Shown here: piece by piece, positions 36,623 through 49,208 of the stretch
How positions within the stretch are numbered: position 1 is the first letter of the stretch
Layout of the letters: each line of letters starts with the position of its first letter
Assembly (NCBI RefSeq): GCF_021155765.1
Contig: NC_060106.1
Coordinates: 21,292,031 to 21,356,030 of the forward strand
Reading direction: 5' to 3'
From: Diprion similis
Lineage: Eukaryota > Arthropoda > Insecta > Hymenoptera > Diprionidae
DNA length: 64,000 bases
Program-made: the position numbers and the translations under genes
The notes under the pieces: generated by a model
What the model was told of the DNA's origin: nothing
Databases searched by the model: none
The model's input: the letters and a program-made list of their open reading frames with translations, nothing else

Positions 36623-37821
36623 GGTTAGTTGGCTTTGACTGTCCGCGATGCTACCAAGCAATATTTTGTGGGAGAACTCACCGGTGTAGCGTTCCAGCCT
36701 CTTTTTTTTTTGTTTTCTCGCTGGGATATTATTTTAGCAGCGCACAACTATTGCGCAACTTGATTAAAGCGTGCCTTGATTTTCGATCCAATATCTCAAT
36801 CAGTATTCCTGTAACAAGAATAATGCAAAATGTGGATTTGAAAATTCGCCACATATCAGATATTGTCTTATTCCTTATAGACAAATTTGAAAATATTTCT
36901 TTCATCCAGAAAAATATTCTTCAACCTTATAAACTTACGACGCGCGACCTGTTCCACCTTCTCTCGTTTTTCAAGGGCTTACGCTATCTCGATACTTTGG
37001 AAAATCTGTCTGGTTATTTTGTATATCTTTAAAATAAGAAGTTTTGTGTTAATGTAAACTGGCAAGGTGGAAATGAAAAGGGTTAACGATAATTTCCGAT
37101 ATGCGAATAACTCTGACGACTAAGAATATTTTGTGGTAATTTTTTTTACCAACATTTTCAACGTGCTGTAATACCGACGTTAGCTCACAAATTAACTTTA
37201 TTTCAAATTATACCTAAATCGCCAGAAATTCACGAAATTGATCTATTAATCGTAGCGGTGGACGAAATCACTGTCCAACATATTCATGGTGAAAATCATT
37301 TTCCCTAATCGTAACTTCAAATAAATCCCACGAGCCAGCGTTTCCATCATGAGGTTATACTATTCCTGATAACGCTTGGTGGTCGAATATCTTCAAGTTG
37401 TTTTCCCCCCATTGTTTTTTCGTAACTTACTCGGTGGATACTTGACCAATATTAAATTCCGTAGTGAGAGAACGGAGCGAGTAAATTGGGCGAAAAGAGG
37501 CCTAATAAGCGAGACACGAAGCGATACGAGGATGATATACGGACGCTCGGTTGGAGAGATTTGAGGTCACACATAAATGACACAAGTGAAAAGTTAGGTT
37601 AGGTGGCTTTTAAGAATTCGGGGAATTTTTAATAAACCGGATTAACGACTCACCTGATATATGCCGCATTCAATTTTTCACTCTTCACCGTGTCAGAGCG
37701 CACCATCCAAATACAATCAAAACACGGCGTCTTCCTGGCGAATTAATAAATAAATAACGTAACGTTACACAGTCGATCAACGCGCATCCAAGGGCTTTCG
37801 CTTTGTTGCGAAAGCGGAAGT

Positions 37822-37831
37822 GCGCATGCGC
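37822..37831. promoter_or_regulatory. NRF1-type GCGCATGCGC palindrome
   Basis: Perfect palindrome matching the nuclear respiratory factor 1 consensus, typical of housekeeping promoters. It lies about 1.2 kb upstream of the SAP30BP start and may drive its untranslated first exon. Confidence 0.45.
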
Positions 37832-39567
37832 GAGTCTTGATCCGGCACTTTGACTCTGCGCAGTCGGAAACGAATCACAATTTATAAATTGCTCATACAA
37901 TTGAGTGGAAAAAATTTGGCGAAAGTCTTCTCTCTTCAGACAATATTTGAAAAAATCACTGACAAAATTGTAGAATGATCAGAATCACCATCGCTGATAT
38001 CATTTACTATATCGGTTAGCGAAAGATTTATAGTGAAATAAATGTCAGCTGTTTCACAAAAATGAACTCCGCAACTCTCTTTTGTTTAACGAAATTGTGT
38101 AATGAATAAATGAATATTGACATTCGCTCATACAGTCTATAGTGATAAAAAAGTTTACTCAAACAAGACATCCTCGATATTACTCTGAGACAATGTAATT
38201 ACAGCATGTTTTTTGCATAAATTTCGGCCAAATTCTTCGCGACACAGTGTTGCATTGAATATTGTCAAAACAACTAACTTCAGGTCGTAAAAAATTTTCT
38301 TAATATGATCGAAATAAATTCGAAGTTGTTAAACATTACATTTGAATAATCCAGTTCAGAAATTCTTCTTTCACCGAAACGAATCCCTGAACACAATTTT
38401 AGTCGAGTCGAAATTTCAAACGACCGAACCACGACAAACTAAACTACCAGAGAGCCAGCCATATGGGAATTGGTCTGTTATAAAAATTGAACAGCAGAGC
38501 AGAGCGCCACTTGCGACTACGGATCGCCGTGCCTCTCCCGGCAGCACTCGGAAGCGTTCTACCTGTCAAAACTGGTCAAAACCGGCGAGCAGTCGAATCG
38601 AAATAATAACCTATTTTGAAGATTATGGAAACATGCCGTCTGAACACGGGTAAATTTGGACGCAAATTCCGTAAACGACTCTTTATCAAGTAACGTTTCT
38701 TGGATAAGTATAAGTACTTTCGTGTAAGGTGCGTCTTTTGTGAGAAACCGATGTCGGCAAATGAAGTTATATTTAAAATAAATGAAATTGTCAACGATAC
38801 TCCTTCACGCCGGAAGGTTCTTCAACATTTCAATAATATATTTTGACGATAAAGGATAGCCTCGATAATTTCGACCACTGGAAAAAATGACAGTCAAATG
38901 TGTTGCTAGTGAAAAAAAAAATCATAGTTAATGAAATGATAGTCAAATAATTTATCGTCAAAAACGAAGATTTCAAAGAAAATTTTCACAGACAATTGAT
39001 AATTTTGAAGTAGAGTAGAATAGACCTACACAAAATATCTTCCAGAAAGTACTATTATAATTATTTATAATACTTAATCTATTGTTGATATTCGAGTATG
39101 ATCGTACGATCCGCGTCTATCCGCATCTGAAAATATCGCGGTTGTCATGACAACCCAAGCTTCTTCCAAGGGAGAGTAACAAAGTTCGGTCTCCTCCTTC
39201 TAGCCTCCATCCATAGTTCACGTATACAATACACGACATCTTCCATATCTCGCGAAAACTCTGATATATTCTCTGTTATCCCATTGGACGATGCTAATCT
39301 ATTCCCTATTGCTATTGTCAAAAACATACGTATGTACCAGTGAGTTATATCTTTTAGTAGAAATGGTCGAGAATGAAGAATAACTGCCCCACAGAATGCC
39401 CTAATTTACCCTGCCGATGATAGCTCATCAGACACATGCATCGATTGCGAAAGAAATTTAAAAAGCATGTGATAGGATGACTATTAGCCATTTTTACAGA
39501 ATATACGTTACGATTACACGTGACATGTGATACATCCGTGAGTCACTTAGAGCCACGGTCTTAGATA

Positions 39568-39848
39568 CAGGTCTGGAAACTCCATTGGAGAGGGTAGGTC
39601 GCTTATTGAAGCCGTGTTGGTAGTTCACTAGTCGCCACTGGGTTCGCTGCGATCTTATCAACAGCCCCGGCGGGGCCGGGGGGGTCCAGGCGGACTATGG
39701 TATTCGCTCACTCATCGTATTTATTGAGGTTATTGTTATCCTGGTAACTCGACCGCAGCGACAACTGGTGGTGCCGCTAGAATCGAAATTTACCCTTGCT
39801 AAGCGATACGAATAATTGTGGCTCCCAGCAGAGGAGTTTCCAGACCTG
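39568..39848. mobile_element. Non-autonomous DNA transposon (MITE), 281 bp
   Basis: Bounded by a 16-base perfect terminal inverted repeat, CAGGTCTGGAAACTCC (39568-39583) and GGAGTTTCCAGACCTG (39833-39848). The interior is GC-richer than the flanks and non-coding. The CAG...CTG ends suggest a hAT-type element, but no clear 8-bp target duplication flanks it (CTTAGATA versus AATGTCAA). The family is unassigned. Confidence 0.6.
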
Positions 39849-40001
39849 AATGTCAAAGAACATGATACTCACTAGTGAGCAATATGGCGATCGTGAATTC
39901 GGGTCACCAAGGCCACGGTGTCTCATCGATAAATTGAAGTGACTCATCGTGTTGGATCAATTCAAATCGTATTAAATATCGAGAAAATCCAGCTTGAAAA
40001 A

Positions 40002-41610
40002 ATGAGCTTTTTCGCCAAAGTGTTCGGCGGTAAGAAGGAGCCCACGGCTCCTTCAACGGCCGAAGCGATCCAAAAACTCAGAGAGACCGAGGAAATGCTT
40101 ATGAAGAAACAAGAATTCCTCGAGACGAAGATCGACGGTGAAAAACAGGCAGCTAGGAAGCACGGAACTGCGAACAAACGAGGTACCCAAAACGACCGAA
40201 TCACTTATCTCCGTACGATTGGAACCAACCTTGACATTTTTCCATGACACATCACCTGTCATTATACAATGTCAACTACCAGTAATCAGATTTAATGAGG
40301 CTTCAAAACCGATACAAAAGCGGTCTATCAACGACATTTTTGTAACCGACTGAAACTTCTTCTTACCGTTACTCTCAATGTGCCAAATGTGCTACAATGT
40401 AGCTATTTTCCTACTTACAATTTATTGAAAAATTTGTATTGAATAAATTTATTTTTAGCTGCAATTCAGGCACTGAAACGAAAGAAACGCTATGAAAAAC
40501 AATTGCTGCAAATCGATGGAACGTTGTCCACAATTGAAATGCAGCGGGAGGCGCTGGAGGGTGCCAATACCAACACAGCGGTCCTGACCACCATGAACAG
40601 TGCCGCAGCTGCTCTAAAGGCTGCCCATCAACACATGTTAGTCACACCGATGATCATATAGCTTTAGGACTTAACCTATTCTTGTCTTATCTTAGCTGGG
40701 TCAATTTTTTTAATCACTGTATCAAAGCCTGTATCAACATTCATTCTCCCCTCTGCTCTGCAGTATCGAGATTAGTTCAGTTGAAGCATTCTAGACCAAG
40801 CTACAGAGAGTTAGAGTACGCATTTTGTGTAAAAAGGAACTATTTTACAAACAATGGCGCAGCTGGTTTTCTTCTAACACTTTTTACATGAAAAAATCTC
40901 TGTAGCTTGGCCTATTCCTAAACTCTTCAGTTTGTGCTTAAGTATTATTAGAACCCTTTGGGTTTGCTTTTCAGACTGGAAGATACTGTTTAAAAATTGT
41001 TGATTGAAAATTGTAGGATAAGTATCCTGCGATTCTGAGCAAACCATCCGTTTAGCTTTTATAAGCTTTAGTAAGCTAAATTCAGTCACAACTGTAAGTC
41101 TACTATGATACAAATCCTCATTTCAGGGATGTTGACCAAGTTCACGACATGATGGATGATATCGCGGAGCAACAAGATGTTGCACGCGAAATTTCCGACG
41201 CAATTTCAAACCCGGTTGCCTTTGGCCAAGATGTGGATGAAGATGAATTGGCCAAGGAACTCGAGGAACTCGAACAAGAGGAATTGGACAAAGAGCTGCT
41301 CGGAGTTGGCGGAATTGGAACTCCTAGCGAACTCCCAGCCGTTCCTGCTACATCAGTGCCTGCTGCTCCTGCTAAAGCTCGTTCAAGTACGATTTTCTTT
41401 AGCCTAGAACAAATTCTGGCACTCAGCCAAACGCTGAGTGAAGAATCCAAACAATATTTCCAACCACTATGCGACTGACTACAGATAATACGAGCATTGT
41501 TCAAAGTGTTTGTTTTCGCAGTTTCTGCTGACACCTCTTCTTTCTTTTCAGAAGCCAAAGCCGAAGAAGTCGACGACGATCTAAAGGAATTGGAAGCCTG
41601 GGCCTCGTAA
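40002..41610 (+). CDS. shrb: CHMP4 / shrub, core ESCRT-III (Snf7) subunit
   Basis: Four exons, 40002-40182, 40459-40636, 41127-41386 and 41552-41610, give 225 residues, the usual length for CHMP4/Snf7. The start MSFFAKVFGGKKE is the family's N-terminal membrane-inserting amphipathic segment. The basic alpha1-alpha2 hairpin follows (AAIQALKRKKRYEKQL). The acidic C-terminal half (ELAKELEELEQEELDKELL) and terminal helix DLKELEAWAS carry the Alix/Bro1-binding MIM-like end. Family knowledge: it polymerises into filaments that constrict membrane necks in multivesicular body formation, cytokinesis and nuclear envelope repair. The frame is open upstream to 39939, but the conserved start is the ATG at 40002. 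Confidence 0.97.
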
Positions 41611-41677
41611 AGAAACTAGGGCTATGCTGTGTACACAGAGTAGAACGAAAAAATGGTGAGAAAAAGTTATTGGAGGA

Positions 41678-41683
41678 AATAAA
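41678..41683 (+). terminator. Poly(A) signal of CHMP4
   Basis: AATAAA 68 bases after the stop codon. Confidence 0.5.
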
Positions 41684-42124
41684 TGCTTTGTAAGGGGAGA
41701 AATGCTCTGGATACTGTAAAAATTACTATTCTTGCTGGCATAGGAAATTAGTGAGTCAAAAATGGGTATATTCTACACCCCTACGTCCCTCTATATTTTG
41801 ACGTGTAATCCTGTTCTACCTGACTCTATCATTGTTAATTGGTAATAAAAAAAGTATACAAAGTGAATGAGATCTATTAATGCATGACACAAACAGCAAA
41901 TGTTACCTCCAGTAATTAATTTATTTTTTATTCCAGCCGTATAGCTTTCAACTGGCAATGAGAAGAAAGATGTTGCATGTAAGTGAGTCCCAATCGTCAT
42001 TATAAAATAATTTTTTACATAATATAGATTCCTATAATATGAAAATTTACCAGGATAAATTAAACCAGGCGAAATATTGTTAATTCAACTATTCAAGTTC
42101 TAAGGTTTATAATGTTTCTGTACA

Positions 42125-42193
42125 TGGGTCATTCCATGTCAAATCGAAGGGGGTCGATTCCAACTATTGGTCGATTTGACATGGAATGACCCA
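42125..42193. mobile_element. Perfect 23-bp inverted repeat hairpin (MITE-like)
   Basis: Arms 42125-42147 (starting TGGGTCATTCCATGTC) and 42171-42193 are exact reverse complements around a 23-base loop. This is far beyond chance and resembles a very short non-autonomous element. A diverged single arm (GAGTTGACATAGATTGCCC) appears at 42866-42888. Confidence 0.7.
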
Positions 42194-42319
42194 CATACAT
42201 TGTTTCATACAATGATATATTACGATAGCTCTTAATTATAAATTGCCTTATGCATATTCTTTATATAGGCAAAATTGAGCCTATTACTAACACCAGGTAA
42301 TCCATCTAAGTTTAGGCAA

Positions 42320-42453
42320 GCTTAATACACAACTAGTAGAAATATCGATTATTCAAAATAAAAAAAAGTGTCAGTAAATAAAGTAAGCTCAGTACACAAC
42401 TAGTTGAAATATCGATTGTTCAAAATAAAAAAAAATGTCTGTGAATAAAGTAA
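42320..42453. repeat. Tandem duplication, 2 x 67 bp
   Basis: 42320-42386 and 42387-42453 are adjacent copies with about seven differences. Both contain ACACAACTAGT, GAAATATCGATT and TTCAAAATAAAAAAAA. Confidence 0.85.
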
Positions 42454-42495
42454 CAGGCAAATGGCTTGTGCGATTATTCTCTTTATGGCCGAAAA

Positions 42496-42796
42496 GCACT
42501 CCTGAATTTTTTTCCAATTTCTTCGTACAACCGTTAATTTTTTATGATTACTCAAACCTATGTAAAAATCGTCAGTTTTTAAAGATCTTAAAACATTCTA
42601 AAAAATCTTGATTTTCATTCCGATCATTTTGACACCAGCAAGGTTTTGAAAACTCTCCAAAATATCACCAAAAATTTTGTGTTATTGTGTCTAAACCTTC
42701 AGAGTTGAACACCGAATTTTTGGTATTTTTTTTGGGAGTTCTTGGAACATTGAAACTTGTTGAAATGAGGTAAAAACCTGAAAAAACTCAGGAGTG
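42496..42796. mobile_element. Inverted-repeat bounded element, about 300 bp
   Basis: CACTCCTGAATTTTTT (from 42498) is answered by AAAAAACTCAGGAGTG (42781-42796), one mismatch in 16. The interior is AT-rich and non-coding. It may form one composite insertion with the hairpin at 42125 and the diverged arm at 42866. Confidence 0.45.
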
Positions 42797-43658
42797 TTTT
42801 TCTGAGAACGCAGAATTATATAAAAAATTATGAGGCTAATCAAAGATGGTGGGGGGAATTATTGGCCGAGTTGACATAGATTGCCCTATAGTTTTGTCAC
42901 TAATGTTCGTATCTAGACAGACGATTTCCTCTGCAAGATGTGAACGAAATTTAGGGAACTTTATTTCCCTAATTTCTGGCGAAGCCATATTTTGATATGA
43001 ATTCGAAATATCTATGAGAAGAATATTTTCAGTCACGTCTGAAAAAAAAAAAGTTTAACAGCTTTATGAAGTTTCCTCAAAATAGGTCCTTGAGGTAAAA
43101 CTTTATACTGCATAGCTACAAAAAACAACGCTTCTATATATCCGTGTCCATGTTATGTGAAAATGTTTATTAAATAAAATACATTGAATATAAAAACCAA
43201 CATTGGCTTACTAGTTTTTATTGACAGCTGGAGAAATAAATACTATTTACAAATGACATTTCATATAATTTAAACGCTGCCTTGTTCCTTTCACGTATGT
43301 TAAAAAGAAATATTCTTATCTACTGATAATTTAACAAAGCTATGATTATCCAACTTCCCCCATTAGGGCGAAATCACATATTTTTCTTCCTTTCGACCGT
43401 TGACATCAAAAAAACTTGCTATAAACATACATTTCCCACAGTTGAGAAAAATCCTATTCAAAATACCAAATTTATACTTTAGTCTGGGATTCGCATTACA
43501 ATGGTCGCGTACGCGTTAATAACAATACATATTTACACAGGTAAACTCGCACATAAGTATTCTTTTCGACTTATGCGTTACCCATAACAAAAACACACTC
43601 AATAGAAATTTTATCCTCCAAGAAAAAGTTGCTAGTAAACCTACTGTATACGTGGTAT

Positions 43659-46600
43659 TTAAAGCAAAATATCACTTCCACATGTGAGAACTGGTGTGGG
43701 TGTATACTTTTTGTTTACTTTGTTGAGAGCCGGTGCAGACAATGGATGCACATGTGGCTTAGCAGGGAATCTTCGTCCTGCAATATCGACTTCGTAACGA
43801 GCATTTGGATCCATTATGAACTCTGTTGTTATTGGACCTGGATCATTACATTCGTGTCTGTGACCAGGCAGCCCGATAAAACCCAGACAAATGAGTTTAT
43901 CAGTAGCAAATCCATACCTGTTTTAATTCAGACATTTCGTTAATCACCATTTGCAGTGTTGAGACATCGTGGACTTATGCAATAATAATAATACGTGTAT
44001 CCACATGCCACTATATATATAACGATAAAAATCATACCCTGCCGACGTGACCGTCCCTACATATCTATCGTCACGATATAGAGGTTCACCACCCCACGGC
44101 CAAACATCTTTATTTGGATCGAGTTGACCACCCAAGACAAAAAGGACTAATCGCTTTCTCACTCCTTGTTCTTTTTGATGCTGAAGCGCATATTTGCCGA
44201 TAAAATATTCTTTCTGTTTCAAAGAAAAATACAGATATTGATCGGCACGCCATGAAATTTTGAAGTTACAAAGTTCAAAAACAAACTTTCATGAAATCGA
44301 AAACATAGCTTTGAAACTTGGCGGTATAACTCACGTCTAATTTAACACTGTATCCGTTTCCAGCTTCATAAGGCGTTACATATGGGCTTAGTTCTTCAGC
44401 CCAGAATGGAATAAATCTTTCTATTCGCATGAACCGTTGCGTTAGTACTCCCACATTGCGGACTCCATAGTCTTTCCCAGTCGCCATCAATCTTGCATAC
44501 ACATGCAAAGCATATTCTGACGGGATGTACAGGCAATACCCAGGCTCTCCAGTATGCGTAAATGCCATCACCATCACATCAGACGCATATCCAACGTTTA
44601 CCTTCTGCAAGAAAATTGGAAAATATCAGCTCACTGTCATATGAATTGTGCAGCGCTAATCTGTGGATCTGGAGAAAATGGCTGGCACGTAGACATTACC
44701 TTGTGCGTAAATGGAGAGAGGTTGATGTCAGAATTGGATAACGCTGAGAGTAATTCAGTTGCTTTTGGACCGACAACGTTGATTACGGTATATTTAGACG
44801 TCACGTCGTTCAAACCCACAGAACGATCGGAGGGTAAATGTCTGTGGGCAATTGATATAAATATTCTTAACATTAAAACGTTACCTTTGTGAAAATAAGA
44901 AAAACATAAGATCTAGTAAATTGGAGGAGTTTCGAGTACGAGTCAAATATTCTAGTCACCTTGATCGATAATCGTATGCAAGATAAATTTTTGGAAATAT
45001 GTTTGAAATATATTTATTGCTAGTATTACATCTACAGGTCTCACCTGGACATCCATTGGTAGATGCGTGTTTGTTGTGATGTAGGGGAAACCATGAAAAA
45101 ACTGTTATCCATCTGGCGTACCAGCATACAATCATTTTCGTAGCCACCTCTCTCGTTTTGCATTCCTGTATGAGCTATGGTGCCTACAGGTATGTTTGCA
45201 TCGTTCGAGCATAACTGCTGCAGATAGTTGACAACTTCGGAGCGACTTGACTGTTACATTTCAAACATACAATTAGAGCCAACTATCTGAGATACAGGTA
45301 TCTAACAACATTTATAGCCAAACTTTTGATTAAGGACATACACATGTATCTTCATTTTATTAGCATATTGCTTGGGTAAGAATATTTTAGTAACGATTTT
45401 AATTGCATACAGCAAAAACTGTCAATAACATACATAAAGACGGTATGTACAAACATTTTAAATCCGTTGAGAATAATTTATGCAAAGGTAGTAGAAGCAT
45501 ATTATTTGTGTGTTGCGTGGTCGATTCTAGTCTTCAGAATTCCATCAAACAGGCACATATATTAGCATCCAAAGCATGAGATCGATTGGCAGGTTTGTGG
45601 TCTGGCTATAATGATGAATCATCAACATACAAGTACAGACGGTGACATTATGAAACTCCAGAACCGACCACAGCGAACTATTTGCTCTCTCTATAGTTGT
45701 AGTCCTGCGGCAAGTTTGACTATACGACATTGTGCATAGTATTTCAAAAAGACATATATGAAACAACCTGATTTAAGCCACGGTTTGTGTATTATATCTC
45801 TACAATGTTAATTAAAGTTACAAATAAGCTGATATTAATGCCTTTACAAAAAATAATTGCTAAATATATCATACCCCATCGTCAACAATTGAACCATAAG
45901 CCCTACGCCTTGTGTCGGCATGCGTCGACTAATAAAAAAATGGTCGATGTTATTCATTGACTTTCACTTATTCAATCGCCTGCGTTAGTTTCAATAATTT
46001 TACCATTTAATCCTTCAAAATTCTACAGATGTAATATTACCCTATCGAAATGAATTTTCACAACGTTACTCTCACCTTAATTTCGATTTTAGAAAACGAG
46101 CTCATGTCGATTATTCCCACACCTTCACGACAAGCGTGAAATTCTTCTTTCATGAAATCAAAGAATTTTGGTTTGTAGAAACTGCCCGGAGGCATTTCAG
46201 GTTTTTTATCACCTCCTGAAAACATATAAATAAACATCAAATTGGCATTTAACCAATTTTACCCTGCTGAAAAGATTTATAATTCCATATCATTCAAGTA
46301 TCATGCCGATGCATCTGACTGGAATTTAAAAAAGTCTTCGTCAATTAGAAAAAGAGACAAAATTTATGCAGCTTGTCATAAAATTAAAGTTTAATGGCAG
46401 GTTGATGAAGAAAGCTTTGAAAATCACCACGAAATTCGGGAAAAGGAGAAATTTAAGTTGCTGTGGTCCCTAAAAGTGTTACAGAAAAAAAAAATTCCCA
46501 GATTGAAAAAATCAATTTTGACACAACAGAGAAACACAGTGAATTGTGAGGTGCGACTACAGTATTAAGTCTCTTCATAAAAGTTGGATAAAAATGAGCA

Positions 46601-49208
46601 ACGGTAACGTTTTGTGGTCGATACAATTGCTTACTTCGATAAGTTGAAACAAAGTAGAGGGGTCTCTCGTACGCCATCTTTATGCCAAATACTGCACCCT
46701 GTTCTTCTAACACTGAGTATAAAGGTGAGCAGCGTAACTTCCTGGCATACTTGTACTCGCACTGGTGCGGATATAATATGGCGTAGTGGCGACCAACTAC
46801 TTCCTTAATTCTCTGTTGCAGGTACTGCTTGTTGTTGTGCAAATCCAAGAACCTTTGTACATTAAACGGAAGTAACTCTTGCGCAGGTTCACCTTTCATC
46901 ATCCATTCAGCAACTGCTTTTCCAATACCTCCGGCACCTCCAAGAAGAAACATTAATTTCTAATTGGTTTTTGCTTGATGTGTAAATTTTTTTGTTGCTT
47001 TCCCAGAATTTTGTTTATTTCATAGACTGCTTACCCTGCAACGAATTTCCGCTCATACCAACAGCGACGAAATAATTTTTCACCTCTGGACTTTCTCCAA
47101 GAATCCAACGTCCATCTGGAGTAAAGTTGTCTGGAGAATTGTAAATCGTAGGATCTCCCATTTCTCTCAATATAGGAAGACGGTGCTTTGCTCTTTCCCA
47201 AAGTGGTCTCCAGTGTTGTGGGTCATCCTTTAAATGGCGATGCCAGTCTTTAACAGGAACCTTTCCTTCCTTACCAAAGGCTGGTTTTGCTTCTCGTTCG
47301 AACCACCCAACCATTAGACCACCTAGGTACAAAATAACATGATTGTCATTGCCTAAGAAGCATAAATCAAACCTATGATGACCGTTATACTATAAATGAG
47401 AAATCGTAGCTTGAGAAATGAATAAACTCCAGGCAAACAATGGATAGTTGATCAATTTAAATCAGGACTACAGGTTTTGAGAACCATAGAAAGTATATCT
47501 GCAGCTCTGTGTAAATTAATAAACTGATAAAAATATTTAGACATTACATTTTTCTAAATTCGATTCATCTAGCTTTGCACATATTCTCTTCAAATAGATG
47601 CTTGGATTTGTAGGATTTTCATTACCTTGCCATTGGCGAGCATACGAATATGCGTCAAAGTCTCTTACGCATGGCAGATGGGAACTTATCTCAGGCACCA
47701 AAGATGGTGTAACTGCGTAAAAATGTTCTGCCGGATATGCGGGAATTCTCACAGGAGGATTACATCGCAAACCCAACTCTCTCGCCCACTGTCAATGAGA
47801 CATATCATTTTATTACTATATTTTAACAGGTAAGTGTTGATAAATTCTCTGTATACTAAGCAGCAACAAAAAAAGCAATCCTAATTGCTCTGATTCCACA
47901 AAATTTAGATACAGGAACAATAACGACATTAAATAAAAATAAAATAAAAATACTCCTGTTCTAAAAAGATGCGTAACTCAGGTTTGTTAAAATTCTTACC
48001 ATTCCTGCACAGTTTATGAAATATTCGCAAACAATACTGCCTTGATCAGTTGTGAGACTCTTAACAGCCCCATTTTCAGTAAAGACTTCCTCAATACGAC
48101 AATCCTCTTTGTAACGAACTCCACCCTGTTTTGCAAGCTTTGCCAAGGCATGGCATATGGCACTGGAATCAGCGACAGCGTCCTCAGGTACCCAGACGGC
48201 TCCTTCCAAATCATCAACGTGTAAATAAGGATGTAGCTTCTTTAGCTCTTCTTTGCCAAGAAGCTAAGCATACAAAGTTGTTAATCGATGGCTCCGAAGC
48301 AGTGAAGTGTAACAGAGAAACTCACCTTACAGTGCAAGCCTGTCGGAACATTATAAGCTATTCTCCTCTTCAGGGCGATCATTCTATCCTTAGTTTGAGC
48401 GAGATTAACACTCCCACACTCTTTCAAGCCAATGTCAAATCCCATTTCGTGCAATTGTCGGTATAATTTTAAACTGTACATTATTATATTGCGATGAGCT
48501 ATCGGCTTGAACAAGCCAAGCGTTCCAGATCCGAAATGAGAAGTCCCGCCGCCCACCCTGGTAAATTTAGTATTTGAATATAATTATTTAATCTTAGTTT
48601 ATTCTATCGGTAAACAGGAAATAGACGATAAGCTTTGCATACCCAGATATTTATGAATATTTTCATAGTGAATTGAAAGGGTATTCGTCGGGTGTCAAAT
48701 AAACTTGTAAAAGACACAGCCAGAGAAATTAAGGGAGCGCATACTGGAAAAGGGAAATACACAATTTTCCTTTCTATCATGCTACAAAAGAAACAGTCGA
48801 ACAACGGCTAGTCGATGTATTCTTTAGGGCTTGAGGGACTGGACAAATGCCCCCATTTCTTTTTTATTCCTCTCCTAATCGCCTCGAAAGCCAAAAGTCT
48901 GATTGAACGCACCGGCCTTGTTCCAGGACGAGCACGTCGTTCCATCCATTCTGTACAAGGTGGTATGCTACGGAGTTTGCAACTGTCCCTGCGCCCGCTA
49001 TCACGACCTGAACCTGTGACGGGAGTACGGAATCGCTGTCGGGGGTAGACAAGTCTGTTCTGAATTCCCGATTGGTATCCAGCACCCCTGCTGCAGCACC
49101 ATATTTGCAGGTTATGCCCTGTAACAGTCGTCCGTGAAGTTCGTGGCTCGGTTGGCCTGAATGTCGCAAGCGCAAGCACCTCGCACAACCTCGGTTTAAC
49201 ATTAACAT
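43659..49208 (-). CDS. PDPR: Pyruvate dehydrogenase phosphatase regulatory subunit, mitochondrial (PDPR)
   Basis: Twelve exons on the minus strand: 49208-48913, 48557-48326, 48263-48000, 47788-47626, 47322-47035, 46937-46635, 46215-46076, 45250-45045, 44841-44700, 44604-44335, 44213-44038 and 43917-43659. They give 912 residues in unbroken phase. A basic, Arg-rich N-terminus (MLNRGCARCLRLRHSG) suits mitochondrial import. The FAD-binding GxGxxA motif is GAGTVA at 72-77. DAO-type oxidoreductase and GcvT/aminomethyltransferase C-terminal folds follow, with GAGGIGKAVAEW, IDMSSFSKIEI, GGYENDC, FTHTGEPGYCLYIP and DIAGRRFPAK conserved. Family knowledge: PDPR belongs to the dimethylglycine dehydrogenase family and lowers magnesium sensitivity of pyruvate dehydrogenase phosphatase in the matrix. 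The second ATG (49202) is an equally possible start. Confidence 0.95.

Larger units (their letters stand above)
36623..40001. promoter_or_regulatory. Divergent spacer between SAP30BP and CHMP4
   Basis: Contains SAP30BP upstream sequence with an NRF1-type palindrome (37822-37831) and a strong minus-strand donor context CAG/GTGAGT near 37656 that may end an untranslated exon. It also holds an insertion-like element (39568-39848) and the CHMP4 leader. The minus-strand 60-codon frame at 39145-39327 matches nothing I know. Confidence 0.4.
41684..43658. other. Convergent spacer between CHMP4 and PDPR, repeat-rich
   Basis: No coding frame is recognised. It contains a perfect hairpin (42125-42193), a 67-bp tandem duplication (42320-42453) and an inverted-repeat element (42496-42796). 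PDPR 3' UTR presumably occupies the right end. Confidence 0.55.

Noticed and set aside
38342-38653. 103-codon plus-strand frame in the SAP30BP-CHMP4 spacer
   Set aside because: No recognisable domain. The composition is what random open sequence of this GC content gives.
39145-39327. 60-codon minus-strand frame starting MFLTIAIGNRLASS
   Set aside because: It looks somewhat protein-like, but I find no splice partner, no family resemblance and no supporting context.
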